Origin: Paludibacteraceae bacterium
GTDB lineage: Bacteria > Bacteroidota > Bacteroidia > Bacteroidales > Paludibacteraceae
Assembly (NCBI GenBank): GCA_017454915.1
Contig: JAFTCC010000026.1
Coordinates: 1-39,673 of the forward strand
Direction of reading: 5' to 3'
DNA length: 39,673 nucleotides
Shown here: piece by piece, positions 6,456 to 15,059 of the stretch
Position numbering within the stretch: position 1 is the stretch's first letter
Layout of the letters: each line of letters begins with the position of its first letter
The notes under the pieces: generated by a model
What the model saw: the letters and a program-made list of their open reading frames with translations, nothing else
What the model was told of the DNA's origin: nothing
Database searches by the model: none
Position numbers and translations under genes: made by a program

Positions 6456-7772
6456 TTATATTTTTATTGCTGTATAAATGTGGTCTTCGTCATAATTGCT
6501 AATTATCATCTCATACGTCTTGCCAATGCGCACGTTTCTTGAGTCTTCGGTGCAGATGAAAATTTCGTCATCAACGTCGGGCGATTCATATTGCGATCGA
6601 CCCCAGCACATGATGCCCTCTTCTCCCCTCTCTTTTCTGTCTACCACTATGGTTTCCACCGCTCCGATGCGCTTTGCCCCTATTTCCATTGATATTTCGT
6701 CTTGCAGTGCCATCAGCGTGTCCAGCCTTTCCTGTTTTACGTGTTGCGGCACATCGTCCTTATAATGTTTGTGGGCGTATGTTCCGACTTCGTTGCTGAA
6801 AGCGAATGCTCCAAGGCGCTCAAACCTCACGTCGCGAACAAATTGCAGCAGTTCCTCAAAATCCTCTTGTGTTTCACCCGGATGCCCGACCATTAGTGTG
6901 GTCCTGAGCACGATGCCTGGCACCTCGCGTCTAATCCGCTCAATCAAGTCATAAGTCTGCTGTTTGCTAATGTTGCGGCGCATAAGGGTGAGCATATTGT
7001 CGCTGATGTGCTGAAAAGCCAAATCCAGATACTTGCACACATTGTCCCGCTCGCGCATGACGCGCAGTAGGTCATAGGGGAACTGTGTGGGATAGGCATA
7101 GTGAAGCCGTATCCACTTTACGCCCTCTATGTCAGACAACTGCTCGACAAGGCTGGCTATCATTTGTTTCTTATACAGGTCAACCCCGTAGTATGTCAGG
7201 TCTTGTGCTATTACTATCAGCTCGCTCACACCTTCGCTCACCAGCCAGCGCGCCTCCTCTACTATGTCCTCCATCGGGCGAGACTTGTATGCCCCTGTGA
7301 TAAGCGGTATTGCGCAATAGGAGCAAGTGCGGTTACACCCTTCTGAAATTTTGAGGTATGCGTAGTGCTTTGGAGTGGTGATTATGCGTTTTTTGCCGTT
7401 TTCATCGGACTTTTTGCACCCAAGGGCATCAAGCAGGTTCATGTAGTCGAACTTGCCGAAATATGCGTCCACTTCCGGGATTTCCACCTCCAGTTCTTTT
7501 AGAAAACGTTGCGAAAGACATCCCATCACATAAAGCCGTCTCAACTTGCCCATGCGCTTGCGCTCTGCAAATTTAAGGATCATCTCAATGCTTTCCTGCT
7601 GCGCATCCTCAATGAAAGCGCAAGTGTTGATGACAACAATTTCTGCGCTGACACGTGATGGCTCAAAGCGTACTTTATAACCGCATTCCGACAATTGGTG
7701 CATTATGCGCTCAGTGTCAACAAGATTTTTTGAGCAGCCTAAAGATATGAAATCTATAGTATTGGTGAGCAT
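6456..7772 (-). CDS. rimO: ribosomal protein S12 methylthiotransferase RimO
   Basis: The predicted protein has 438 residues, normal for RimO. The N-terminal cluster cysteines are Cys13, Cys51 and Cys85 (LGCSKNLVD, INTCAF, MGCLSQR). The radical-SAM motif CxxxCxxC is at 146-153 (EGCNRTCSYCAIP), and a TRAM-like domain lies at the C terminus. The enzyme adds a methylthio group to an aspartate of ribosomal protein S12 using S-adenosylmethionine and two Fe-S clusters. The N-terminal sequence DFISLGCSKNLVDTE fits RimO rather than MiaB. A -7 box TAACTTTG on the minus strand (7852-7845) probably drives rimO and the two HU genes. Confidence 0.95.
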   Translation of the reverse strand: MLTNTIDFISLGCSKNLVDTERIMHQLSECGYKVRFEPSRVSAEIVVINTCAFIEDAQQESIEMILKFAERKRMGKLRRLYVMGCLSQRFLKELEVEIPEVDAYFGKFDYMNLLDALGCKKSDENGKKRIITTPKHYAYLKISEGCNRTCSYCAIPLITGAYKSRPMEDIVEEARWLVSEGVSELIVIAQDLTYYGVDLYKKQMIASLVEQLSDIEGVKWIRLHYAYPTQFPYDLLRVMRERDNVCKYLDLAFQHISDNMLTLMRRNISKQQTYDLIERIRREVPGIVLRTTLMVGHPGETQEDFEELLQFVRDVRFERLGAFAFSNEVGTYAHKHYKDDVPQHVKQERLDTLMALQDEISMEIGAKRIGAVETIVVDRKERGEEGIMCWGRSQYESPDVDDEIFICTEDSRNVRIGKTYEMIISNYDEDHIYTAIKI

Positions 7773-7791
7773 GTGGTGTAGGACGGTTCTC

Positions 7792-7826
7792 TTAAACCCA
7801 AACCAGTCATAAAACCGAACTTGGAT
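7792..7826 (+). repeat. diverged relic of the MITE-like left end
   Basis: TTAAACCCAAA is followed by CCAGTCATAAAACCGAACTT, which parallels the left end of the repeat element at 4468 (TTAAACCCAAA, then TCGGTCATTAGACCGACAAG). The rest of the element is absent. It lies in the rimO/recJ intergenic region near both promoters. The similarity could be decay of an old insertion. Confidence 0.5.
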
Positions 7827-7844
7827 ATATTTTTAATCTGACTG

Positions 7845-7907
7845 CAAAGTTAACAAAAAAATATCATATAACTAACTTGCATATATGAGGAAAAAAACGT
7901 AATTTTG
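7845..7907. promoter_or_regulatory. divergent promoters for rimO and recJ
   Basis: On the + strand, TAATTTTG (7900-7907) with CTTG at 7876-7879 (20-bp gap) fits a Bacteroidetes promoter for recJ. On the - strand, TAACTTTG (7852-7845) serves rimO, with a poor -33 box. The recJ transcript would begin near 7914, which supports the start at 7925 over the upstream ATG at 7910. Confidence 0.65.
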
Positions 7908-7924
7908 CTATGCTCTATGTGAAT

Positions 7925-9781
7925 ATGAAAAATAAGTGGATTATAGACCATATACCGGCGTCAGACCGACAGCAGGCCGGTGTTCTTGCGCAAGATATAA
8001 ACCAGTCTCATGTTATTGGCGAATTACTTGCCGCACGTGGTGTGCACACCTTTGAAGAGGCGCGCCAGTTTTTCCGCCCCGACCTTAAGATGCTGCACGA
8101 CCCCATGCTCATGAAGGACATGGACAAGGCCCTTGACAGGCTTACAAAAGCTATCGTCAACAAGGAGAAAATCATGATTTATGGCGACTATGACGTTGAT
8201 GGCATCACAGCTGTTGCGCTCGTCTATCTCATGCTTATCAAGATTCACCCGCAGTCGGAACTCAACTACTATATTCCTAATCGCGAAACTGAGGGGTATG
8301 GAGTGAGCATTCAGGGCATCGAAACAGCGGCCAAATGGGGCGCAAAACTGCTCATAACTCTTGATTGCGGCATCAAGGCGGTAGATATGGTCAACGAGGC
8401 AAAGATGCGCGGCATAGATGTGATTATCTGCGACCATCACCAAGTTGGTGACACGTTGCCTGCCGCCGTAGCAGTGCTCGACCCTAAACGCGGCGACTGC
8501 CACTATCCCTACGACGAGTTGTCAGGCTGTGGCGTAGGCTTCAAACTCATGCAGGCCTTCGCCAATGCCAACCCCGGGCATCTGCCACTCTTCGAGCACC
8601 TTGACCTCTTAGCGCTCAGCATCGCAGCTGACATCGTGCCCATAACAGGCGAAAACCGCATTCTCGCTTTTCACGGCATGAGGCAAATCAACAGGAAACC
8701 GTCAGAAGGCATAAAAGGTTTATTGCAAGTGTGCGGCCTCGCCGATGAAGATGGTAAAGCCAACAAAGAAATCTCTATCACCGATATAGTTTTCAAGGTC
8801 GGCCCGCGACTCAATGCGTCAGGCAGGCTTCATGACGCAAAAGAAGCCGTCAGGCTGCTCATCAACCATAACGAGGAGCAGATTACGCAAAAAAGCCAAC
8901 TCATAGAAGAGTATAACAGCGAGCGTAAAAAACTTGACAACACCATGACCGAGGAGGCGAAGCAATTGGTGATGGAAGACCCGCAGTTTGACAAAAAATG
9001 CGCCATCGTGCTCTACAACCCCTCGTGGGTCAAAGGTGTAGTAGGTATAGTAGCGTCCCGCATGTGCGAAATTTTTTACAAACCCGCCATCGTGCTCACC
9101 CGCACGCAGAGGCATGACGTGCCGTCGCAAGAACAATCCGAATTTATTGTTAGCGGCTCCGCACGCAGTGTCGGTGGCTTTGACCTTTATGCCGCTATCG
9201 ACAGTTGCAGCGACTTGCTGCTCAACTGGGGCGGGCACACATACGCCGCGGGAATATCGCTCAAAGAGGAAAACCTCGAAGAGTTCCGCCACAGATTTGA
9301 AAAATATGTTGCGGAGCACATCACCGAGGAGCAAAAGCACCCCGTGATTCACATTGACGCCGAACTTACTTTTGCTGACATCATGAACCACAACAACAAG
9401 TTCTGGAACACGCTAAAGCAGTTTGAACCCTTTGGACCGGGCAACACCAAACCTGTGTTTGTTACTCGTGGAGTCAAAGGACTCACAATGAGGACAAGCG
9501 ACGGAACAGAAGTGCATTTGTGCAAACTTGTCGGGGCAGAAAAAAAACACCTGAAGTTAACAGTTACTGACGGAACGTGCTATAGTGTAAAAAACGGGCA
9601 GGAAGAAAAAACTGTGCAGACGCAAATCAACGGCATAGCATTCAATATGTCCGATTTTTATCCCACAATTATTCAAGGGCAGCCCATCGACATCTGTTAT
9701 CAGCTCGAAGAGAACCATTTCCGCGAGAAAAAAAGCCTCCAATTAACCGTGAGGGACATCAAACAGACTGGAGAATCATAA
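7925..9781 (+). CDS. recJ: single-stranded-DNA exonuclease RecJ
   Basis: The predicted protein has 618 residues from ATG 7925. It carries the DHH phosphoesterase motifs: YGDYDVDG (87-93), then TLDCGI and ICDHHQ (DHH at 170-172). The DHHA1 part contains NWGGHTYAAGIS, and an OB-like C-terminal region follows (FEPFGPGNTKPVF). RecJ degrades single-stranded DNA 5' to 3' in recombination and mismatch or base-excision repair, using Mn2+. The in-frame ATG at 7910 would give five extra residues, but it lies almost on the promoter. A gene with a 73-bp gap follows on the same strand. Confidence 0.96.
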   Translation: MKNKWIIDHIPASDRQQAGVLAQDINQSHVIGELLAARGVHTFEEARQFFRPDLKMLHDPMLMKDMDKALDRLTKAIVNKEKIMIYGDYDVDGITAVALVYLMLIKIHPQSELNYYIPNRETEGYGVSIQGIETAAKWGAKLLITLDCGIKAVDMVNEAKMRGIDVIICDHHQVGDTLPAAVAVLDPKRGDCHYPYDELSGCGVGFKLMQAFANANPGHLPLFEHLDLLALSIAADIVPITGENRILAFHGMRQINRKPSEGIKGLLQVCGLADEDGKANKEISITDIVFKVGPRLNASGRLHDAKEAVRLLINHNEEQITQKSQLIEEYNSERKKLDNTMTEEAKQLVMEDPQFDKKCAIVLYNPSWVKGVVGIVASRMCEIFYKPAIVLTRTQRHDVPSQEQSEFIVSGSARSVGGFDLYAAIDSCSDLLLNWGGHTYAAGISLKEENLEEFRHRFEKYVAEHITEEQKHPVIHIDAELTFADIMNHNNKFWNTLKQFEPFGPGNTKPVFVTRGVKGLTMRTSDGTEVHLCKLVGAEKKHLKLTVTDGTCYSVKNGQEEKTVQTQINGIAFNMSDFYPTIIQGQPIDICYQLEENHFREKKSLQLTVRDIKQTGES

Positions 9782-9802
9782 CTTCGATTCAACTAATAAA
9801 TC

Positions 9803-9834
9803 GTCAGATAGTAAATTGTCAAATAATCAATAAC
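9803..9834 (+). repeat. AT-rich AAATTGTCAAAT-type intergenic repeat
   Basis: The stretch contains CAGATAGTAAATTGTCAAAT and related units. Closely similar sequence lies in the next same-strand gap at 11190-11222 and near 27738-27780. AAAT cores recur every 7-8 bp. The origin and function are unknown. Confidence 0.55.
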
Positions 9835-9854
9835 TTGGCTTTCGACAAAATAAT

Positions 9855-11186
9855 ATGTTTGATCTTGCAATCATAGGAGGTGGCCCCGCCGGCTATACTG
9901 CGGCATCCAGAGCGCTTGCCCACAATTTGTCAGTTGTCATTTTTGAGCGTGAAAACCTCGGCGGCACATGCCTCAATGTGGGTTGCATACCCACCAAGAC
10001 ACTGCTTCACAGTTCTAAACTTTACAGGCATATTCTCGATGCCGAGAAGTTCGGCATTACGGTAGATAGTGTTTCGTTTGATTTTGGTAAAGTTCAGCAA
10101 CGCAAAACACGCGTGGTGCGCAGGCTCGTCGCAGGGGTCAGGCAAACAGTCAAAGACGCCACTTTTGTCAATGCTCCTGTGCGTGTTGTCAACTACTCTA
10201 ACCACGTCACAACTCTTGAAACGGCTACCGAAACCTATGAGGCGCAGAATTTGCTCATCTGCACAGGCTCTGAAAATTCAGTACCGCCCGTCAAGGGCAT
10301 TGACCTGCCTCACGTCATTGACAGCACCCGGGCACTTGCGCTCGACTATGTGCCTCGGCAGGTAGTAATTGTAGGGGGTGGAGTGATCGGCATTGAGTTC
10401 GCGCAATTATGGCGCAACTTCGGGGCTAAAGTTACTGTCGTTGAAATGCAGCCAGGCATTTTGCCCAATCTTGACGCAGACATCAGCACAGCTCTCATGC
10501 AGAGCCTGAAGAAACAAGGCATAGATTTCCTCCTTGACACACGCGTTACCGAAATCACGCCCGAGGCCGTCATCACTGACCGTGGCAGCGTTGAAGCTGA
10601 CCAAGTCCTCGTATGCACAGGCAGGAGGCCCTGCCTGACGGGTGTCGAAGCCCTTAACCTTCCATTTGAAGACCGTAGGCTAAAGATCGGTATCAACCAA
10701 CAGACGCCACTGCCTGGAGTGTATGCTGCCGGCGACGTAACGGGCAAGGTCATGCTTGCCCACACTGCTATAAGGCAAGCCGAAGTTGCAGTAAACAACA
10801 TGCTCGGCATTGATGACACAATGCGTTATGACAACATTCCTTCTGTCGTCTATTCCGACCCCGAAATCGCATCTGTCGGCATTACCGAGCAAGAGGCAAC
10901 AGCGCAATATGGCGAACAAGGCTTCAAGGTGGTCAAAATACCTATGCTCTATTCCGGACGCTTTGCTGCGGAAAACGAGGGCGAGCAGGGATTATGCAAA
11001 ATAATAGCTGACCTTGACAACACTCTGCTTGGCGTACACCTTATCGGCAACGGCAGCTCCGAAATCATCACAACAGCGGCTATGGCAATCACGTGCCGGC
11101 AAACTGCCGACAGCTTGTTAAAAGTTGTATTTCCGCACCCCACAGTGTCAGAAATCATCAAAGCCGCAGCCGAAAAACTGCTGTAA
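9855..11186 (+). CDS. lpdA: dihydrolipoyl dehydrogenase
   Basis: The predicted protein has 443 residues. The FAD-binding GGGPAG is at 8-13, and the redox disulfide GGTCLNVGCIPTK has Cys39 and Cys44. The NAD-binding motif VVIVGGGVIGIEFA and the second FAD motif GVYAAGDVTG are present. The C-terminal HPTVSE (about His428, Glu433) is the catalytic pair that distinguishes this enzyme from other disulfide reductases. It reoxidises dihydrolipoamide in 2-oxoacid dehydrogenase or glycine-cleavage complexes. No E1, E2 or glycine-cleavage gene is nearby, so its partner complex cannot be named here. It is slightly shorter than the usual 460-475 residues. Confidence 0.93.
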   Translation: MFDLAIIGGGPAGYTAASRALAHNLSVVIFERENLGGTCLNVGCIPTKTLLHSSKLYRHILDAEKFGITVDSVSFDFGKVQQRKTRVVRRLVAGVRQTVKDATFVNAPVRVVNYSNHVTTLETATETYEAQNLLICTGSENSVPPVKGIDLPHVIDSTRALALDYVPRQVVIVGGGVIGIEFAQLWRNFGAKVTVVEMQPGILPNLDADISTALMQSLKKQGIDFLLDTRVTEITPEAVITDRGSVEADQVLVCTGRRPCLTGVEALNLPFEDRRLKIGINQQTPLPGVYAAGDVTGKVMLAHTAIRQAEVAVNNMLGIDDTMRYDNIPSVVYSDPEIASVGITEQEATAQYGEQGFKVVKIPMLYSGRFAAENEGEQGLCKIIADLDNTLLGVHLIGNGSSEIITTAAMAITCRQTADSLLKVVFPHPTVSEIIKAAAEKLL

Positions 11187-11189
11187 ATT

Positions 11190-11222
11190 TGTCAAATAGT
11201 AAATTGTAAAATCTTCAAATAA
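11190..11222 (+). repeat. AT-rich GTCAAATAGTAAATTGT intergenic repeat
   Basis: The stretch contains GTCAAATAGTAAATTGTAAA and then ATCTTCAAATAA. It parallels 9803-9834 and fills nearly the whole gap between lpdA and tdk. It probably carries no promoter. Confidence 0.55.
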
Positions 11223-11226
11223 CCTC

Positions 11227-11820
11227 ATGTTTCTCGAACGTATCAGTCAGTCCCCCGTACAGCGCAGGGGGTGTATTGAAGTAATTTGTGGCTCAATGTT
11301 CAGCGGCAAGACTGAAGAACTCATCCGCAGGATGAAGCGGGCTCAGTTTGCCAAGCAGCGCGTCGAAATCTTCAAACCGAGCATAGACACACGATATTCG
11401 GAATCAGACGTTGTCAGCCACGACAAAAATGTCATAACCTCCACTCCCGTCGAGTCGTCAAGCACCATACTCCTCCTTGCGCAGGATGTTGATGTGGTAG
11501 GCGTTGACGAGGCTCAGTTTTTCGACCCCGGCATAGTTGAGGTGTGTACAGAACTCGCAAGGCGCGGCATACGTGTCATCGTTGCCGGTCTTGACGTTGA
11601 TTTTATGGGCAGGCCATTCGGACCCATGCCGCAATTGATGGCGATAGCCGAAGATGTTTACAAGGCCCATGCCATATGCGTCAGGTGCGGAAGCCTTGCC
11701 TACGTTTCCCACAGGCTTGTGGATTCTGACAAGCGTGTCCTGCTCGGAGAAAAAGAAGAGTACGAGCCTATCTGCCGCGAGTGCTTCAACCAACTATTCC
11801 CCGACAACCAACTCACCTAA
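11227..11820 (+). CDS. tdk: thymidine kinase
   Basis: The predicted protein has 197 residues, typical for bacterial type II thymidine kinase. The P-loop GSMFSGKT is at 22-29, and the lid region includes [19 protein letters not shown] gives Asp94 and Glu95 (catalytic Glu). A zinc site is formed by Cys151, Cys154, Cys183 and Cys186 (CVRC, CREC). It phosphorylates thymidine with ATP in the nucleotide salvage pathway. It lies 40 bp after lpdA and 14 bp before the next gene. Confidence 0.96.
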   Translation: MFLERISQSPVQRRGCIEVICGSMFSGKTEELIRRMKRAQFAKQRVEIFKPSIDTRYSESDVVSHDKNVITSTPVESSSTILLLAQDVDVVGVDEAQFFDPGIVEVCTELARRGIRVIVAGLDVDFMGRPFGPMPQLMAIAEDVYKAHAICVRCGSLAYVSHRLVDSDKRVLLGEKEEYEPICRECFNQLFPDNQLT

Positions 11821-11834
11821 GTTTACACGTCCCG

Positions 11835-13382
11835 ATGCCTCTTGTCAAAACATACGGCGCAGCGGTGCAAGGCGTTAACGCTTTGCCAATCAATATCGAA
11901 GTGAGCGCCACTGACGGCGACTACTATTGTCTCGTCGGTCTGCCCGATAATGCCGTCAAAGAAAGCCGTGAACGCGTCAATACCGCTCTTTTCAACTGCG
12001 GACATCCTGTGCTACGCAAAAACATAGTGATTAACATGGCGCCTGCGGACATCAAAAAAGAAGGCTCTGCTTACGACCTGCCAATCGCTGTAGGTATTGT
12101 TGCGGCAACAGAGGCAATGGAACTTCGTGGACTTGAAAAATACCTCATAATGGGCGAATTGTCGCTTGACGGCACGCTTATGCCCATCAAAGGCGCATTG
12201 CCCATCGCAATCCTTGCGCGCGAAATGGGGCTTGAAGGCTTTATCCTACCAAAACACAACGCCATGGAGGCCGCCGTAGTTAACAACCTCACGGTTTATG
12301 GTGCGGATAACATTTCGCAAGTCCTTGAATTTCTTGCAGGGGACAAAAGTGCCATTGTTCCAACCGAAATAGACACGCGCGCGCTTTTTGCGGTAAACCA
12401 GATGAGGGCTTACGACATAGACTTTGCCGACGTCAAGGGGCAGGACAATGTAAAACGCGCGCTTGAAGTAGCCGCTGCAGGCGGACACAACATCATCATG
12501 ATAGGTCCTCCGGGTGCAGGAAAAAGCATGATGGCAAAGCGTTTGCCGACAATACTGCCGCCGCTCACGCTCGCCGAAGCCCTCGAAACCACCAAGATAC
12601 ATTCTGTGGTAGGCGTTGTGGGAAGCGAGACATCGCTCATAGCGCACCGCCCGTTCCGCAGTCCGCACCATACCATCAGCGATGTGGCGCTCGTTGGCGG
12701 CGGAGCCTATCCGCAGCCAGGTGAAATATCGCTTGCGCATAACGGGGTGCTCTTTCTTGACGAACTACCCGAATACAAGCGCACCGTACTTGAGGTGATG
12801 CGCCAACCCCTCGAGGACCGCAAAATAAATATCTCACGAGCCAAAGTGTCGGTCGAATACCCCGCAAGTTTCATGCTTGTGGCAGCCATGAATCCGTGTC
12901 CCTGCGGCTACTACAACCACCCCACGCACCCGTGCACGTGTTCGCCCACCGCAGTGCAAAAATACCTCAGCCGAATATCCGGACCGCTCATGGACCGCAT
13001 CGACATTCAGGTGGAAATAGTGCCTGTGCCATTCGAAAAACTCTCCGCTATGGCTCCAGCGGAGTCAAGTGCGGCAATACGCGAGCGTGTCGTCAAAGCA
13101 AGGCAGGTACAGCAGCAGCGCTTCTCCAATCACAAAGGTATACACTGTAACGCCCAGATGACCGAGCGCCTCATTCACAAGTATGCAGAACCCGACGAGG
13201 CAGGTCTCAACCAGTTGAAGCGCGCTATGGAACGCTATGACCTTTCAGCCCGCGCCTACACGCGCATACTCAAAGTAGCACGCACAATAGCCGACCTCGA
13301 AGGTTCAGACGGCGTTCTCGCACACCACATCGCCGAAGCCATCAACTACAGGAACCTCGACCGCGCCAACTGGGCTGGATAA
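11835..13382 (+). CDS. comM: ComM/YifB family Mg-chelatase-like AAA ATPase
   Basis: The predicted protein has 515 residues from ATG 11835. An earlier in-frame start at 11781 would overlap tdk and adds nothing conserved. Residues 1-170 are the Lon-protease-like ChlI domain. The Mg-chelatase AAA domain follows, with Walker A GPPGAGKS (224-231), a Walker B-like GVLFLDELPE, and a Cys-rich MNPCPCGYYNHPTHPCTC insert that could bind zinc. A C-terminal Mg_chelatase_C domain (LSARAYTRILKVARTIADLE) completes the family layout. ComM is a hexameric helicase promoting branch migration during natural transformation in other bacteria. The role in this organism is not shown; the repair gene recJ is in the same gene run. 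Confidence 0.93.
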   Translation: MPLVKTYGAAVQGVNALPINIEVSATDGDYYCLVGLPDNAVKESRERVNTALFNCGHPVLRKNIVINMAPADIKKEGSAYDLPIAVGIVAATEAMELRGLEKYLIMGELSLDGTLMPIKGALPIAILAREMGLEGFILPKHNAMEAAVVNNLTVYGADNISQVLEFLAGDKSAIVPTEIDTRALFAVNQMRAYDIDFADVKGQDNVKRALEVAAAGGHNIIMIGPPGAGKSMMAKRLPTILPPLTLAEALETTKIHSVVGVVGSETSLIAHRPFRSPHHTISDVALVGGGAYPQPGEISLAHNGVLFLDELPEYKRTVLEVMRQPLEDRKINISRAKVSVEYPASFMLVAAMNPCPCGYYNHPTHPCTCSPTAVQKYLSRISGPLMDRIDIQVEIVPVPFEKLSAMAPAESSAAIRERVVKARQVQQQRFSNHKGIHCNAQMTERLIHKYAEPDEAGLNQLKRAMERYDLSARAYTRILKVARTIADLEGSDGVLAHHIAEAINYRNLDRANWAG

Positions 13383-13573
13383 AATCAAAATATAATGCTC
13401 CTGCAAGGGCTAAAATCAATCTCTTTTCAGGTTAATTTTTTCTTTCTTTAGTAAACAAGTAACCTTTTCAGTAAACGAGTGCCACCAATTCCCACGCCAG
13501 CAAAAGAGCAGGTGTGCAAGGGCATACGTGCTTGATAATTCGTTTTTTTTTGCTATCTTTGTGCTACAATACC
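13383..13573 (+). promoter_or_regulatory. intergenic region with promoter of the PlsC-like gene
   Basis: No gene is seen. TATCTTTG at 13554-13561 with TTG at 13532-13534 (about 19-bp gap) is a good Bacteroidetes promoter. Upstream are two partial repeats (GTAAACAAGT and GTAAACGAGT near 13451 and 13472). The start would be very close to the first ATG at 13574, so the leader is short and the longer frame from 13514 can be excluded. Confidence 0.7.
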
Positions 13574-14926
13574 ATGAATGATATGAAGCAAAACAATTAT
13601 TTTGGTAGCCTTGGTTACCGATGTTATAAGCGTTATGTGCGTTTTTGGAACGAGCACCTGATGTTCCGCCGTGTTCATTATCTTAACCGTGACAACATCC
13701 CTGCGCTTGGAGAACCGTGCATGATTGTGTCAAACCATCAGAACTGTGCCAACGACCCGTTGGTTCTCCTTCTCGGGCTGGAAAATGAAAGCCATCCGTA
13801 TGTCATTGCTAGGGGCAACGTGTTTTCATGGCATCCAGTGATAACCAAGTTTTTTCTTTGGCTCGGAATGTTGCCGGCATACAGGCTTGACTTTGACGGG
13901 GCGGAATCATTGAGCAAGAATGCTGAAACGATTCGTATTTCTGGCGGTAAGATGCTTGAGGGCAACAGACTCATTATGTATCCCGAAGGCGGGCATCAAA
14001 ACCGGCACTGGCTTGGCAATTTCTCGTTCGGATACACTCGCATGGCGTTTGAGACGGCGGAGTCTGATAATTTCAGCCATGACATTAAAATCCTGCCATG
14101 CGCCCACCACTATGAGGATTATTTTGGAGTACGAACGGACGTGATGATAACGTTTGGCACACCGATTTCTCTTGAGCCATACTATGAACTCTATCGCACT
14201 AAACCACGGACGGCACAGCGCGAGGTCAACAAGCTTGTGCGTGAACAGATAGAAAGCATGATGCTTGACATCAGGGACACTGAACATTACGAGTCAATTG
14301 ATTTTCTCCGTAATTCTGCATTCGGCTATGATTTCGCCCAATATTTAGGACTTGACGGACGACATCTGCCCGATAAACTGCGTGCTGACAAAGAGCTTGT
14401 AAATCGTATTGCCGCACTTACTGATGACGAAAAAAATGTTGCGTTTAAGGAGATTGAAGACTTGCGCCTGCAAGAAGAGCAGATTGGACTTCATGACAGC
14501 GACATTGACCGCTTACCATCCATCGCGGGCATTTGCTTTGAAGTTTTTAGCCACTTACTGCTATTGCCGTTGTGGATTATATCGCTTTATCCCAACATTT
14601 TGCATTACAATATACACCGACCGTTTATGCGGACGGATGCCATGTTCACCAATAGTTGGAGGTTTATTATTCCTGTTGTGGTGGGCATACCTTTCTTCTT
14701 TATTTTTACTATTTTGGTGGGCGGCTTGTGTTTTGGCTTATGGTGGCAGACGGCGTTGTTCATCGCTATTGCCACATACCCCATGCCATTGTTCGCCTTA
14801 TGGCAATGGAAACGCATAAAGCGCACAATAACTGACATACGGCTTAATTCGTGTCAACGCACCGTGGCCGCATTGAGGCTAAAGCGAAAAGAACTTTTCC
14901 GCAAGTTGAAGGATTTGCTGAAATAA
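13574..14926 (+). CDS. PlsC-type glycerolipid acyltransferase
   Basis: The predicted protein has 450 residues from ATG 13574 (or 13583). The acyltransferase block begins VSNHQNCANDPL (His and Asp of motif I, with the one-residue-longer spacing common in Bacteroidetes). MYPEGGHQNRHW is the substrate-binding motif. The C-terminal part has two clear hydrophobic helices (around LLLPLWIISLYP and IIPVVVGIPFFFIFTILVGG), then a basic tail. It probably transfers acyl chains to a lysophospholipid or glycerolipid at the inner membrane. The exact acceptor is unknown. It is monocistronic with its own promoter. The 3' end abuts a rodA relic. Confidence 0.85.
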   Translation: MNDMKQNNYFGSLGYRCYKRYVRFWNEHLMFRRVHYLNRDNIPALGEPCMIVSNHQNCANDPLVLLLGLENESHPYVIARGNVFSWHPVITKFFLWLGMLPAYRLDFDGAESLSKNAETIRISGGKMLEGNRLIMYPEGGHQNRHWLGNFSFGYTRMAFETAESDNFSHDIKILPCAHHYEDYFGVRTDVMITFGTPISLEPYYELYRTKPRTAQREVNKLVREQIESMMLDIRDTEHYESIDFLRNSAFGYDFAQYLGLDGRHLPDKLRADKELVNRIAALTDDEKNVAFKEIEDLRLQEEQIGLHDSDIDRLPSIAGICFEVFSHLLLLPLWIISLYPNILHYNIHRPFMRTDAMFTNSWRFIIPVVVGIPFFFIFTILVGGLCFGLWWQTALFIAIATYPMPLFALWQWKRIKRTITDIRLNSCQRTVAALRLKRKELFRKLKDLLK

Positions 14927-14930
14927 TTAG

Positions 14931-15020
14931 TTTGCCCGCCAATCCCCCTGAACATATTGCTCTCTTGGACTGATTGACGTTGTAGCCTTGCACCACTGGG
15001 TCTTCGGTAACGCCGAGTGT
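14931..15020 (-). pseudogene. 90-bp relic of rodA
   Basis: On the minus strand this stretch is an open frame reading TLGVTEDPVVQGYNVNQSKR, then AICSGGLAGK. RodA in this window has TLGVTEDPVGQGYNVNQAKI, then AIGSGGLTGK. The DNA aligns without gaps to 18187-18276 with about 78 of 90 identical bases by hand count. It begins right after the stop of the PlsC-like gene and is not part of any intact gene. It is a fragment of rodA or of a lost rodA paralogue. Confidence 0.85.
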
Positions 15021-15059
15021 GTCAGCCGGCGCCGTAAGGGGTGTGCAATGACTCTTCGG

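Noticed and set aside
8819..9391. 190-residue frame opposite recJ
   Set aside because: It is a mirror of a well-supported gene with no independent promoter or motif.
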